Assembly (NCBI RefSeq): GCF_007896845.1 | Contig: NZ_VOHS01000038.1 | Coordinates: 1-34,551 of the forward strand | DNA: 34,551 bases | DNA from: Chitinophaga pinensis | GTDB taxonomy: Bacteria > Bacteroidota > Bacteroidia > Chitinophagales > Chitinophagaceae | Direction of reading: 5' to 3' | Shown here: in pieces, positions 23,061 to 33,200 of the stretch | How the letters are laid out: each line of letters opens with the position of its first letter | Numbering within the stretch: the stretch's first letter is position 1 | Notes under the pieces: generated by a model | The model's input: only the letters and a program-made list of their open reading frames with translations | What the model was told of the DNA's origin: nothing | Databases searched by the model: none | Program-made: the position numbers and the translations under genes

Positions 23061-24044
23061 TTAATTAGCTGCTGCTTCTGTTTCTTTTGCGATTTTCACT
23101 TTCTCTTTTCTCAGTACGCGTGAATAGAGAGACAGTTTCGGATCGAATATAAACCAGAAGAAGAGTTTGGTCCATGATTTATGAGACAGCAGTGAATCAT
23201 AGTAAGAAGGTGCTGTGTTTTTGATCTGTGGCAGTTTATTCCACGGAATGGATGGGAAATCATGGTGCTCGTTATGGAAACCTACGTTAAAAGCAACTGT
23301 GTTCAGAGGACCATAGTAGCTGTAGGTCTCCTGTACCGGGTCGAGGGTCAGGTAGTGTTCCTGTATCCAGCGTGCGCCCAGTGGGTGCAAACCTACAGAC
23401 AGACAGAAGCTGATCAGCATATAGATCAGTGCTTTTGGTCCGAAGAAAGCGAAGATAGCCACGTCAAAAGCCAGCTGGATGATCCAGTTGATAGCCACCC
23501 AACGGTCAAATAATGAGATGTTCAGCCGGGCTGTACGGGTGATCTGGAAGATCGGGAAGAACAGGAACCACAGCATTTTACTCAGTGGGTTGTTGCTAAC
23601 CAGTCTTGCTTCCCAGAAATCCGGCAGGTCAGCATCCAGATCATGTTCACCCTGATGAGCGTGGTGCTTCAGGTGATAGCGCTGGAAAGACACAGAGCTG
23701 GCGAAGATATGTGGCAGATTGGCTATTATGCCTGCCAGTAAGTTTGGTACTTTACCTTTGAATATAAGTCCATGGCTGGTTTCGTGAATCATCACCCATA
23801 ATGCATGGCTGATGAATGCACCTGCCACATAAGACATCAGGATGATCAACCACCAGGAAGCATCGCGCAGCCAGTAAGAAAGACCTACCTGCGCTGCCAC
23901 GAGGCCGACGATCACTAAAAATGTATAGGGATTTTTCCCTATAAGACCCTTCACCTCAGGATGTTGTTTAAGAATCTGCCTGACGCGGACGTGATGCGGA
24001 TTCGGCTCATTACTCCACGTAAAATCAGTCGGTTTGTTACTCAT
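23061..24044 (-). CDS. sphingolipid delta-4 desaturase-like (DES1-type) membrane desaturase
   Basis: A 327-residue membrane di-iron desaturase. The three histidine boxes are H-E-T-S-H (87-91), H-L-K-H-H (124-128) and H-N-E-H-H (257-261), with four hydrophobic spans between and around them. It is not an ordinary acyl-CoA or acyl-lipid desaturase: residues 7-38 ('DFTW', 'EPNPHHVRVRQILKQHPEVK') match the short N-terminal domain that marks eukaryotic dihydroceramide delta-4 desaturases, and the block E-T-Y-S-Y-Y-G-P-L-N, then F-N-V-G-F-H-N-E-H-H-D-F-P, near 239-264 is almost the human DEGS1 sequence. Length (323 in human, from memory) and box spacing agree too. The frame extends 27 codons upstream, but the ATG at 24044 gives the DES1-like N-terminus. 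It would introduce a double bond into a long-chain base or ceramide. Confidence 0.88.
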   Translation of the reverse strand: MSNKPTDFTWSNEPNPHHVRVRQILKQHPEVKGLIGKNPYTFLVIVGLVAAQVGLSYWLRDASWWLIILMSYVAGAFISHALWVMIHETSHGLIFKGKVPNLLAGIIANLPHIFASSVSFQRYHLKHHAHQGEHDLDADLPDFWEARLVSNNPLSKMLWFLFFPIFQITRTARLNISLFDRWVAINWIIQLAFDVAIFAFFGPKALIYMLISFCLSVGLHPLGARWIQEHYLTLDPVQETYSYYGPLNTVAFNVGFHNEHHDFPSIPWNKLPQIKNTAPSYYDSLLSHKSWTKLFFWFIFDPKLSLYSRVLRKEKVKIAKETEAAAN

Positions 24045-24515
24045 ATTATAGCTGTAATTCTTTTTTTGTTGAACGGTTTCATAGCATTTGGCAGGCTCTC
24101 CTTTTACAGTGGCAGCTCGCTTCAATAGATTGACAAATTCCTATACAAGGTTAGGAAAATATCTTTAACAAGGTATAGAAATTGAAATTCAGAGAATAAA
24201 ATTAAGATTTTTTTATAAAACAGCTTAAAATGTTAATACCGAGTGAGTAGCGGCTGGCTGGAGATATAGGATGGGCGTGGAAATGGTAAAATAAGATCAG
24301 CAAATGCCCGGAAGAGTAAAGTGCTTATTCGTCGCAGATTCGTCACTAAGCCGTCGCTTATTCGTCGGAAAGCTGATTCTATAGTGTTGTTTCTTGTAAA
24401 TCAAGCAGTTGCTTGTTATGGGGTAGGGGCAGGGTGATACTTTTTTAACAAGAATAGTCAGGGGCGTTCTTAAAATGAAAACAGCCGGAAATTGTTCCGG
24501 CTGTCTGATAAGCAA
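24045..24515. other. intergenic region with a TCGTCG-rich direct repeat
   Basis: No convincing gene; the open frame at 24297-24515 on the minus strand lacks support and contains the terminator of the neighbouring gene. GCTTATTCGTCG occurs twice, at 24323-24334 and 24356-24367, 33 bp apart, with a further TTCGTC between them. The part next to 24044 should hold the desaturase promoter; I see no exact TAnnTTTG there. Confidence 0.45.
24481..24504 (-). terminator. terminator of the 24516-26105 gene
   Basis: Perfect 10-bp stem ACAGCCGGAA (24481-24490) and TTCCGGCTGT (24495-24504) with a four-base loop; on the minus strand it is followed by TTTTCATTTT. It starts 12 bp beyond the stop codon. Confidence 0.85.
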
Positions 24516-26105
24516 TTACTTGCAACTCTTTGTATAATCTTCTGCCATCTTAAGGTAAGCGGCCTCTGTCTTGAAATCGTAACTGTTGAGCTTCGCTACC
24601 ATTTCAGGACAATCTTTGAAGTACTCCTTCATCATCTCGTCTCTCTTTTTGAACCAGTCGCGGCCCTGATTGGCAACTTCTTCTTCGTTAGGACGGATGA
24701 ACACGATCGCGTTGGTCGCGTCTTCTCCAAAGTTCTCTTTCAGGATCCTGATCTTCGGAGAACTGTAGATGACCTGTAAGGGGTAGTTTTTGGTACGGAT
24801 CATATCCAGACTTACGGAATTGTTCTGCTCGAATACCGGCTTGAACTTGTGGACTTCGTAAGTTTTGCCCAGAAAACCGAATGAATTTACTTCAGACAGT
24901 TTATAGCTTTTACGTCTTGGTTTCTCTTTTTCGATGATCTCGAATTTTACGTATTTGCCGGCATCCAGATCTACGATAGAGCCTTTGAAGTGTTCGTCTA
25001 TGTAGCGGCCTTTGATGGTATCGCCCTGAGAAAGCAGTATCCAGCCTTCAGACAGTTTCTCAGTAGAGAACATATCGCTTCTGATCTCTCCGGAAGAGGA
25101 ATCCAGTGGATATTTACGGTCATTCGCGGTAGCGTAATAACCTTTCAGTTCTTTTGACAGTGAACCACGGATTTCGTAGTCACTTCTTACACCGAGGAAT
25201 TTGCCGGAGTTCGCATACAGGGTATCCAGTGCATCTCTCAGTCTGGCGGTATCATATGCCAGATAATAGAGGAAAGACAGTTCTGAGTAAGCAGCTACTT
25301 TAATCGGCTTGATATTGTACTCGGCAGGGTACTGCTGATTGGCCATCTGCAGGAAAGACTGCTCAAAAGGTTTGATGACATTGCTGTAATCAGTGGTTTC
25401 TTTTTTCTTCAGGGTACTTATCAGGGCTTCGTTCAGTGAATCGATCACTACGAACTCAGGATATTTCTTCTTTGCTTTGGCAATGAAAGGCAGATTGATG
25501 GTTTGTGTCTGGTAGCCATCCACAAACTTCTTTTCTGCATCACCAGCCAGTCTTTTCACATTTTTGAATACGATACGATAGAGATCTACTGCTTTTGGAT
25601 TAGCCAGCAGTTTGGTGAAATCGTTGGTGATCTGGTCAGCTGTAGCCAGCGTTTCCTGTCCGGAGATCTTGTGTGTTTTATTAAAATAAGGCTCTCCTTT
25701 TTTGTTCATCACGACCTCCCTTATAATACCTTCCACGTTGTAGGCGAGGCTGAAGCCATTGCTCACGGAAGAGATGCTCATTTTGTCTATCAGGTAAGCC
25801 ACAGTAAGGTCGCCTGCATCAGCGGTAGACCTGATGCCTGCTTTAGACAGTTCCTGCATGATGCTGACGCGGAACTGATCGACGGCAGCTTCTTTATTGG
25901 CCGAAGAATTCAACAGGTTTTCCAGTAAACCTTTGTCGAGGTCTGCCAGATAGAAGATCTTTTTGTGTTCGCTGAAATGCTGGTCCTCCGCAAAGCGGTA
26001 AACAGGAGCGGTAAACTCCTGATAGCTGACGGTCTGGGCGCTGAGTTGCTGAAAGGCAGATAGCAACATGGTGCCAATCGCCAGGTAAAGGGATCTTGTT
26101 TTCAT
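24516..26105 (-). CDS. secreted protein of unknown function
   Basis: A 529-residue protein with a signal peptide (about 1-23, cut after L-S-A). I do not recognise a named domain. The N-terminal half is mixed alpha/beta with 'DLTVAYLIDKMSISS' and 'YNVEGIIREVVMNKKGEPYF', resembling a sheet domain of envelope proteins that sense or bind lipids or peptides; the middle (about 190-300) is helical; the C-terminal part has a beta-rich segment 'GDTIKGRYIDEHFKGSIVDLDAGKYVKFEIIEKEK' and later 'SLDMIRTKNYPLQVIY', suggesting repeated strands of a DUF4369-like or barrel-like fold. No lipobox. It is a single gene on the minus strand with its own terminator and a possible operator upstream (26169-26204). Confidence 0.7.
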   Translation of the reverse strand: MKTRSLYLAIGTMLLSAFQQLSAQTVSYQEFTAPVYRFAEDQHFSEHKKIFYLADLDKGLLENLLNSSANKEAAVDQFRVSIMQELSKAGIRSTADAGDLTVAYLIDKMSISSVSNGFSLAYNVEGIIREVVMNKKGEPYFNKTHKISGQETLATADQITNDFTKLLANPKAVDLYRIVFKNVKRLAGDAEKKFVDGYQTQTINLPFIAKAKKKYPEFVVIDSLNEALISTLKKKETTDYSNVIKPFEQSFLQMANQQYPAEYNIKPIKVAAYSELSFLYYLAYDTARLRDALDTLYANSGKFLGVRSDYEIRGSLSKELKGYYATANDRKYPLDSSSGEIRSDMFSTEKLSEGWILLSQGDTIKGRYIDEHFKGSIVDLDAGKYVKFEIIEKEKPRRKSYKLSEVNSFGFLGKTYEVHKFKPVFEQNNSVSLDMIRTKNYPLQVIYSSPKIRILKENFGEDATNAIVFIRPNEEEVANQGRDWFKKRDEMMKEYFKDCPEMVAKLNSYDFKTEAAYLKMAEDYTKSCK

Positions 26106-26168
26106 GGTATATCAGGTTATGTGCCCGCGAAGATAAAAGGAGCTAAAGGGGGAGGGTGAGTAATCCCG

Positions 26169-26204
26169 TTGAGTACTCAATTTTTACGTATTTCTACTTG
26201 AGTA
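26169..26204. promoter_or_regulatory. possible operator with GAGTA repeats
   Basis: A perfect 12-bp palindrome TTGAGTACTCAA (26169-26180) is followed by a half copy TTGAGTA (26198-26204), 29 bp from the first; another GAGTA lies just before. They sit 64-99 bp upstream of the ATG at 26105, where an activator or repressor of that gene would bind. The regulator is unknown. Confidence 0.35.
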
Positions 26205-26243
26205 GAATGAGGAATATACCTGTGGTGTATGGGCATAAAAAAA

Positions 26244-26267
26244 GCCGTCTACCATATGGCAGACGGC
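26244..26267 (-). terminator. terminator of the adhesin-PorP unit
   Basis: GCCGTCT (26244-26250) pairs with AGACGGC (26261-26267), extended inwards with one mismatch. The left flank is seven A residues, so on the minus strand the hairpin is followed by seven T, as required for termination after the PorP/SprF-like gene. Confidence 0.8.
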
Positions 26268-26286
26268 CTTTTTCATTTCATCCTGC

Positions 26287-27210
26287 TTATTTAAACAGGT
26301 TGAGGGTTGCGCCTATTTCATAGGTGCCATCCACATAGGTTTTTATACCTCCTGTCTGCGTAGTATACATTGCCTGTATGCCTACGGTTTTCAGAATGTT
26401 TACACCAATGCCTGCTGTCAGACTTTTGGAAGTATGATATACAGCCATGACGTTAGCCACATCATTGAGGAAAGAAACGTTCACGCCGGCATCGAGGATA
26501 TTGTCATATCCGCGTACACCGCGATAGCATACTTTCGGTTCGATTGATGAGATGGTCTCATCGATGGCAAACCGGTAAGCTGCAGCGGTAAAGAATATAC
26601 CACCACCGTCTACGGCTTTGTTATCGCCTGTGAAGAGACTTCTCACGTTTGGAATAGATGCCTGTAACGTCAGTTTGGTATCAGTGTAGGCCATACCATA
26701 TTCCGCCTCGAAATAGTTATCACGACGGTTGAATGCACCCACAGACGGATCGTTCATATCTCCGTCCAGATTTTTGTAGTCGATACGCTGTACGTTCCAT
26801 GCCAGGGATAATCCGAAATGCAGTTGCTGATCCGGATTGGTCAGGGGCAGGTGATAAGCATATGTCAGGGCTACGCGGGTTCTGTTGATCAGACCAGCTA
26901 CGTCGTTAAAGACGTGTACACCGGCACCGACTCTGCTACCCATTGCAGCATCTGCTGAGAAGAACTTTGTTACGGGCGCTCCCTCGATACCACCCCACTG
27001 ACGGCGGTAAGCGCCGTTGAAGTGGACTCCTTTTTCCAGACCAGCCATAGCAGGGTTTGCCAGGTACTGATTCTGAAAATACTGCGTGCCTGAAGGCTCC
27101 AGCAATGCCTGTGCATTACTGAGAGACTGAGCGTCTGCATGTTGGTTCATGCCAGCAGCCAATAAAAGGCTGCTGACGATGAACGAACGTATTTTAAGTT
27201 TATAGCTCAT
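26287..27210 (-). CDS. PorP/SprF-family type IX secretion membrane protein
   Basis: A 307-residue outer-membrane protein with a signal peptide (about 1-27). Right after it comes the family hallmark Y-F-Q-N-Q-Y-L-A-N-P-A-M-A-G (44-57), then 'AYRRQWGGIEGAP', and a series of amphipathic strands ending in L-N-L-F, typical of a small barrel. PorP/SprF proteins are outer-membrane partners of the type IX secretion system; SprF of Flavobacterium johnsoniae is needed to export the adhesin SprB, whose C-terminal domain is of the same type B class as the protein encoded 19 bp upstream here. The frame begins 24 codons earlier, inside the end of that giant gene; the ATG at 27210 is preferred because it gives the signal peptide. 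The two genes share one transcript and one terminator. Confidence 0.92.
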   Translation of the reverse strand: MSYKLKIRSFIVSSLLLAAGMNQHADAQSLSNAQALLEPSGTQYFQNQYLANPAMAGLEKGVHFNGAYRRQWGGIEGAPVTKFFSADAAMGSRVGAGVHVFNDVAGLINRTRVALTYAYHLPLTNPDQQLHFGLSLAWNVQRIDYKNLDGDMNDPSVGAFNRRDNYFEAEYGMAYTDTKLTLQASIPNVRSLFTGDNKAVDGGGIFFTAAAYRFAIDETISSIEPKVCYRGVRGYDNILDAGVNVSFLNDVANVMAVYHTSKSLTAGIGVNILKTVGIQAMYTTQTGGIKTYVDGTYEIGATLNLFK

Positions 27211-27229
27211 AATACTTGTTGTTAGTGGG

Positions 27230-30200
27230 TTATCTTCTGTCTCTGATAATTGTGATATAACCTTTCGCTGTTTTAGCACCACCTTCTATCGTTAATACGT
27301 AGTAGTAAGTACCTTCTGCCAGCGGACTGCCATTGTATGTACCATCCCAGTCATTGCTATAATTCCTGCGGGTATAAATCAGGCGGCCGGTACGATCGAA
27401 GATTTTCACTTCATTATCAGGATAGCTATCCAGATTACGGATCACCCATTTATCATTCTTACCATCACCATTTGGCGTCAGGAGGTTGGTTGCATCCACC
27501 TTGAAGTCTGCTATTACATTCACGGTGAAGTCAGCGGTATTGCTACAACCTGCAGCATTGCTTACTGTCACGTGATAAGTAGTATTCTCCATTGGTCTTA
27601 CTTCCAGTACTGCGCTCTGCTGACCGCTGATAATACCGTCTGCAGCATCCCATTTGAAGATAGTACCACCGGTTGCTGTCAGGTGTACGATATCTCCTTT
27701 AGAGATAGTAGCGCCTTTATCGCTGGTGATAGTTACCTGGCCAAGGGTAGCCACGGTGATATTGAATGAGCGTTGCAGTGTATCGACACCACCATTTGCT
27801 ACACCACCGTTGTCTTTGATGGTAACAGTTACTTTGGCTGTGCCGGTTGCACTTGTTTTCAGCTGGTAGGTAACCACGCCTGCTGCGCTTACGCTCAGCT
27901 GATCGAAGTTGCCAGGTTTGTCAGTGATGATAGCGAAGCTATAAGTCTGTGCAGGCTCGGTTGCAGATGCACCTGTCAGCTGGATCGTGTGTACGGATCC
28001 TTCAGGACAGATGGTCGTGTTACCGATCGGATCCAGGGTTGGAGCCAGGTTCTTTTCCTTCACATTAATAGTAACCGGTACTGCTACGCTGGTATTCAGT
28101 CCGTCGCTTACTGTTACAGTCAGCGTTACGGTGCTGTTTACTTTAGCGTTCAGTTTCGTCTGGTCGAGTACCAGTACGTTACCATTTGCGTCGATTGAGA
28201 ACGCGCCGTTTGAATCATCTGTTACGATAGTCCATGTCTGTAAAGTACCTGCTGCTTCAGTAGCGATTACTTTACCTGCCAGTGTACCCACCGCGCTTCT
28301 TTCGATCACATCGAAGGACTGACCGGCAGTGATTACCGGAGCGGTCGCATCGTAGGTCAGGGTCAGCGTGTTGGATGCAGTGTTACCGTTAGATACTACG
28401 TTCACGGCCTGACCGGCAGGCAGCTGGATAGTTACGGTACCATCTGCGGTTGGTGTTACCTGCAGGGTATAAGTGATGTTGTCTGTAGTAGACAGTGTAC
28501 CTGCTGTACCATTGGTGATGTTGAAGTCACCTGCTGCCAGACCGCTGACTGCTTCGTTGAACACGATCGTTACGGTGAACGGTGTGTTTGTGCGGGCAGG
28601 AGCGTTAGTAGACAGCTGTACTGACGGAGACGCGGTGTGAACAAATACGCCGGTAGTATTACCTACGCTGTTCAGTACCAGGTTCGCGTTGTTGGTAGCG
28701 GCATCTTTAATAGTACCACCATTCAGGGTCAGCGTACCTACAGTGATACCGTCCAGATCCATCTGGCCCGGTTGTACTGTGTAGCTGAATACCAGACCAT
28801 TTGCACCTGCAACACGGTTGTATGCTGCCTGTACATTGGTTGTACCGATGGTGATGTTGATAGCTGGGGTACCACCTGTTGTACTCAGGGTGATCGCCTC
28901 GCTGAAGGTAACCGTGAATTCCAGTGTCTGGCCGGCTTTATAGTAGCCATTCGCAGGAACTGCTACGGAAGTTACTACAGGAGCAGTAGCGTCGTAAGTA
29001 ACGCTCAGCGTGTTGGAAGCCTGTGTAGCATTGTTGCCAATGTTTACAGCAGCAGCTGCCGGTAACTGAACGGTTACAGCGCCATCCGCAGCCGGTGTAA
29101 CTGTTACGGTGTAAGTGATGTTGTCGGTAGTCTGCAGGTTAGAAACAGCTGCATTCGTAGCGGTGAAGTCACTTGCCGTCAGACCTGTAACTGCTTCGCT
29201 GAATGTTACAGTCGCAGTGAACGGAGCGTTCACCAGTGCAGCAGCGGAAGTCAGTACAACGGTAGCGTGTGTGGTGTTCACTTTTACGTTACTGGTGTTA
29301 CCTACATTATGAAGGCTGAGATCAGCATTGTTGCCTACTGCATCTCTGATGGTTGCACCATTGATAGCGAGTACGCCCAGCTGGATACCGTCCATATCCT
29401 GATCGCCATCTACTACAGCATAGCTGAAGTTCAGACCGTCTGTACCTGCGAGACCTGTGTAGGCTGCATTTACATTGGTAGCACCGATTGCGATTGTCAG
29501 ATAAGGAGTACCACCTGTTGTGTTCAGGGTGATGTTTTCGCTGAACTTAACGGTGAAGTTCAGTACATCGCCTGCTTTGTAGTAACCGTCAGCCGGTACA
29601 GTTACAGATGTCACCACCGGAGCAGTTACATCGTAAGTGAGGCTGATGGTGTTAGAAGCCTGATTACCGTTGTTACCGATGTTCACAGCTACATCTGCAG
29701 GAACGTTTACAGCAACAGTACCATCCGCAACTGGTGTAACCAGTATAGTGTAAGTGATGTTGTCTGTAGTCTGCAGGCTGCTTACTGCTGCATTGGTTGC
29801 GGTTACATCAGCAGGGGTGAAGCCAGTAACAGCTTCGCTGAAGATGATAGTCGCGGTGAACGGTGCATTTGTTAATGCAGGAGCGGTTGTAGAAACAGTC
29901 ACTGTTGGGTGTACTGTGTTTACAAACACGTTGTTGGTAGGAGCGATACCGTTCAGTGTCAGGTTCGCGTTGTTGGTCGCAGCATCTTTGATGGTTGCGC
30001 CATTCAGCGTCAGGGCACCTACAGTGATACCGTCCATATCCAGATCACCATCTACGACAGTGTAGCTGAAGCTCAGACTATTGCTACCATTTGTTGTGTT
30101 GGCAGCAGTTACGGTGTTTGTACCGATAGTCAGGCTCAGTTGCGGTGTACCGCCTGTAGTGTTGATCGTGAGGTTTTCGTTGAAATGAACGATGAAGTTC

Positions 30201-33200
30201 AGTACGTCACCTGCTTTATAATAACCATTTACCGGAACATTTACGGAAGTAACCACCGGAGCAGTTGCATCGTAAGTGAGGCTGAGGGTATTAGAAGCCT
30301 GGTTACCGTTGTTACCGATGTTGGTAGCTACGTCAGCCGGAACATTCAGGCTTACCGCACCATCTGCAGCTGGTGTAACCAGTACAGTGAAGGTGATGTT
30401 GTTGGTAGTCTGTAAGCTGCTCAGGGTCGCGTTAGTAGCCGTCACATCTCCGATTGCAAATCCACTTACTGCTTCACTGAAAGTGATAGTAGCGGTGAAT
30501 GGTGCGTTGGTTGGTGAAGCAGCAGCAGTAGACAGGGTTACTGTCGGATGCGTTGTGTTCACAAACACGTTGTTGGTCGGATTGACGTTGTTCAGCGTAG
30601 TGTTCGCATTGTTACCTGCGAGGTCTCTGATAACTGCGCTATTCAACGCTAATGTACCTACCTGAATACCATCCATATCCATGTCGCCATCAACTACGGT
30701 GTAGCTGAAGTTCAGACCGTCGGAACCGTTGGTGCCGGTATAAGTTGCCTGTACTGTTGTGCTACCGATGATCACACTCAGAGCAGGGTTACCAGCTGTA
30801 GTGTTCACATTGATATTCTCACTGAATCTTACAATGAAGTTCAGTACATCGCCTGCTTTATAGTAAGCAGCGGCAGGAACGGCTACGGAAGCTACAACCG
30901 GTGCGGTTGCGTCATAAGTTACCGTCAGTGTGTTGGACACCTGTGTCGGGTTGTTACCGATGTTAACGGCAGCAGCTGCTGGTACCTGAACGGTCACAAC
31001 GCCATCTGCAATTGGTGTAACTGTAACGGTGTAAGTGATATTGTCTGTAGTCTGCAGATTAGTAACAGCACCATTTGTAGCGGTGAAGTCGCCTGCTGTC
31101 AGACCAGTTACTGCTTCGCTGAAGGTAGCTGTTACAGTGAACGGTGTGTTCACGAGTGTAGCCGGAGCAGTCAGCACCACAGTAGCGGTGGTAGTGTTTA
31201 CTCTTACATTGGCAGTGTTACCAACATTGTTCAGTGTCAGGTCGGCATTGTTGGTAGTTGCATCCTGTATAGTTGCACCATTCAGCGCCAGTGCACCTAC
31301 TGTGATACCGTCCATATCCTGATCGCCTGTCACTACTGTGTAGGCGAAGTTCAGACCGTCTGCATTATCCATACCTGTATAGGTAGCGTTCACAGTAGCG
31401 GTACCGATCGTCAGGGCGAGGGTCGGACTACCACCTGTTGTATTCAGGGTGATGTTTTCGCTGAATCTCACGGTGAAGTTCAGTGCATTACCTGCTTTAT
31501 AATAACCATTCGCTGGTACGGTTACGGAAGTAACAGTTGGAACGATACCATCCACTAATACAAGGGAAGTATTACCAACGTTATTCAGGGTGAGGGTAGC
31601 ATTATTGGTAGCTGCATCTTGAATAGCAGCACCATTCAATGTCAGTGCATTGATTGCAATACCGTTCTGATCAAAGTCACCGTTCTGCACTGTGTAAGTG
31701 AAGTTCAGACCATCTGCGCCATTGGTACCTGTGTAGGTAGCATTTACAGTAGCTGTACCGACTGTCAGTGTCAGGGCTGGATTACCACCTATGGTGTTCA
31801 GGATGATATCTTCACTGAAACGAACGATGAAGTTAAGTGGTTCACCAGACTTGTAGTTACCATTTACAGGAACCGCTACACTTGTCACTACCGGAGCAGT
31901 AGCGTCGTAGTCAACTGACAGTGTGTTAGAAGCCTGTGTTGCATTGTTGCCAATGTTAACAGCAGCAGCTGCCGGTAACTGAACAGTTACAGTGCCATCC
32001 GCAGTTGGCGTAATGGTTACGGTGTAAGTGATATTGTTGGTGGTCTGCAGTGCGGAAGCTGTACCGTTTGTAACGGTGAAGTCGCCGGCAGTCAGACCTG
32101 TTACTGCTTCACTGAAGGTTGCTGTTACGGTGAACGGAGCGTTCACGAGTGCAGCAGCAGTTGTCGTCAGTGCAACAGTAGCGCTGGTGGTGTTTACAAA
32201 TATACCAGTAGTTGGCGCTACGCTGTTCAGTGTCAGGTTCACGTCGTTGGTAGCTGCATCCTTAATGGTTCCACCATTCAGTGTCAGTGTACCTATTGTG
32301 ATACCATCCATATCCTGATCGCCATCTACTACAGTGTAAGCGAAGTCCATACCATTTGTACCGTTTGCGGCAGTATAGCTGGCATTTACAACGGTAGAAC
32401 CGATGGTGAGGGACAGTTGTGGAGTACCAGCAACCGTGATGTTTTCATTGAAGTTTACAGTGAAGTTCAATACATCACCAGCTTTGTAGTAACCATTCGG
32501 CGGCACAGCTACAGATGTTACTACCGGAGCAGTTGCATCGTAAGTCAGGCTCAGGGTATTAGACGCCTGATTACCGTTGTCACCGATATTCACGGCTGCA
32601 TCGGCAGGAAGACTTACGTTGACTGTGCCATCCGTACCAGGTGTAACCAGTACAGTATAAGTGATGTTGTCACTTGTTGTTGGTGTGCCCGGTGTTCCGT
32701 TTGTTACAGTGAAGTCACTTGCATTGAGGCCTGTTACAGCTTCGCTGAAGGTCACCGTCATGTTGAACGGAGCATTGAGTGGTGAAACCGCCGCAGTAGA
32801 CAGGTTTACTGTCGGATGCGTGGTGTTCACTCTTACCATGAAGGTATTGCCAACGCTGTTCAGAGTGAGGTTTGCATTGTTGGTAGCTGCATCTCTGATG
32901 GTTGCACCATTGAGTGCGAGGGCACCTACTGTGATGCCGTCCATATCCTGTTCGCCGGCAACTACGGTGTAGCTGAAGTTCAGTCCATCAGTACCGTTGG
33001 TACCGGTGTATGTAGCTGCTACACTGGTTGAACCGATGGTCAGGTTCAAGGTCGGGTTACCACCTGCTGTGTTAATCGTGATGTTTTCATCAAATCTGAC
33101 AGTGAAGTTTAATGCCTGACCTGCTTTATAATATCCATTTGCCGGAACTGCCACAGAGGATACAACCGGAGCGGTTGCGTCATAAGTGAAGTTGTAGGTA

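Noticed and set aside
24297..24515. Open frame of 72 codons on the minus strand
   Set aside because: It covers the hairpin terminator of the neighbouring gene and the TCGTCG repeats, so it is unlikely to be translated.
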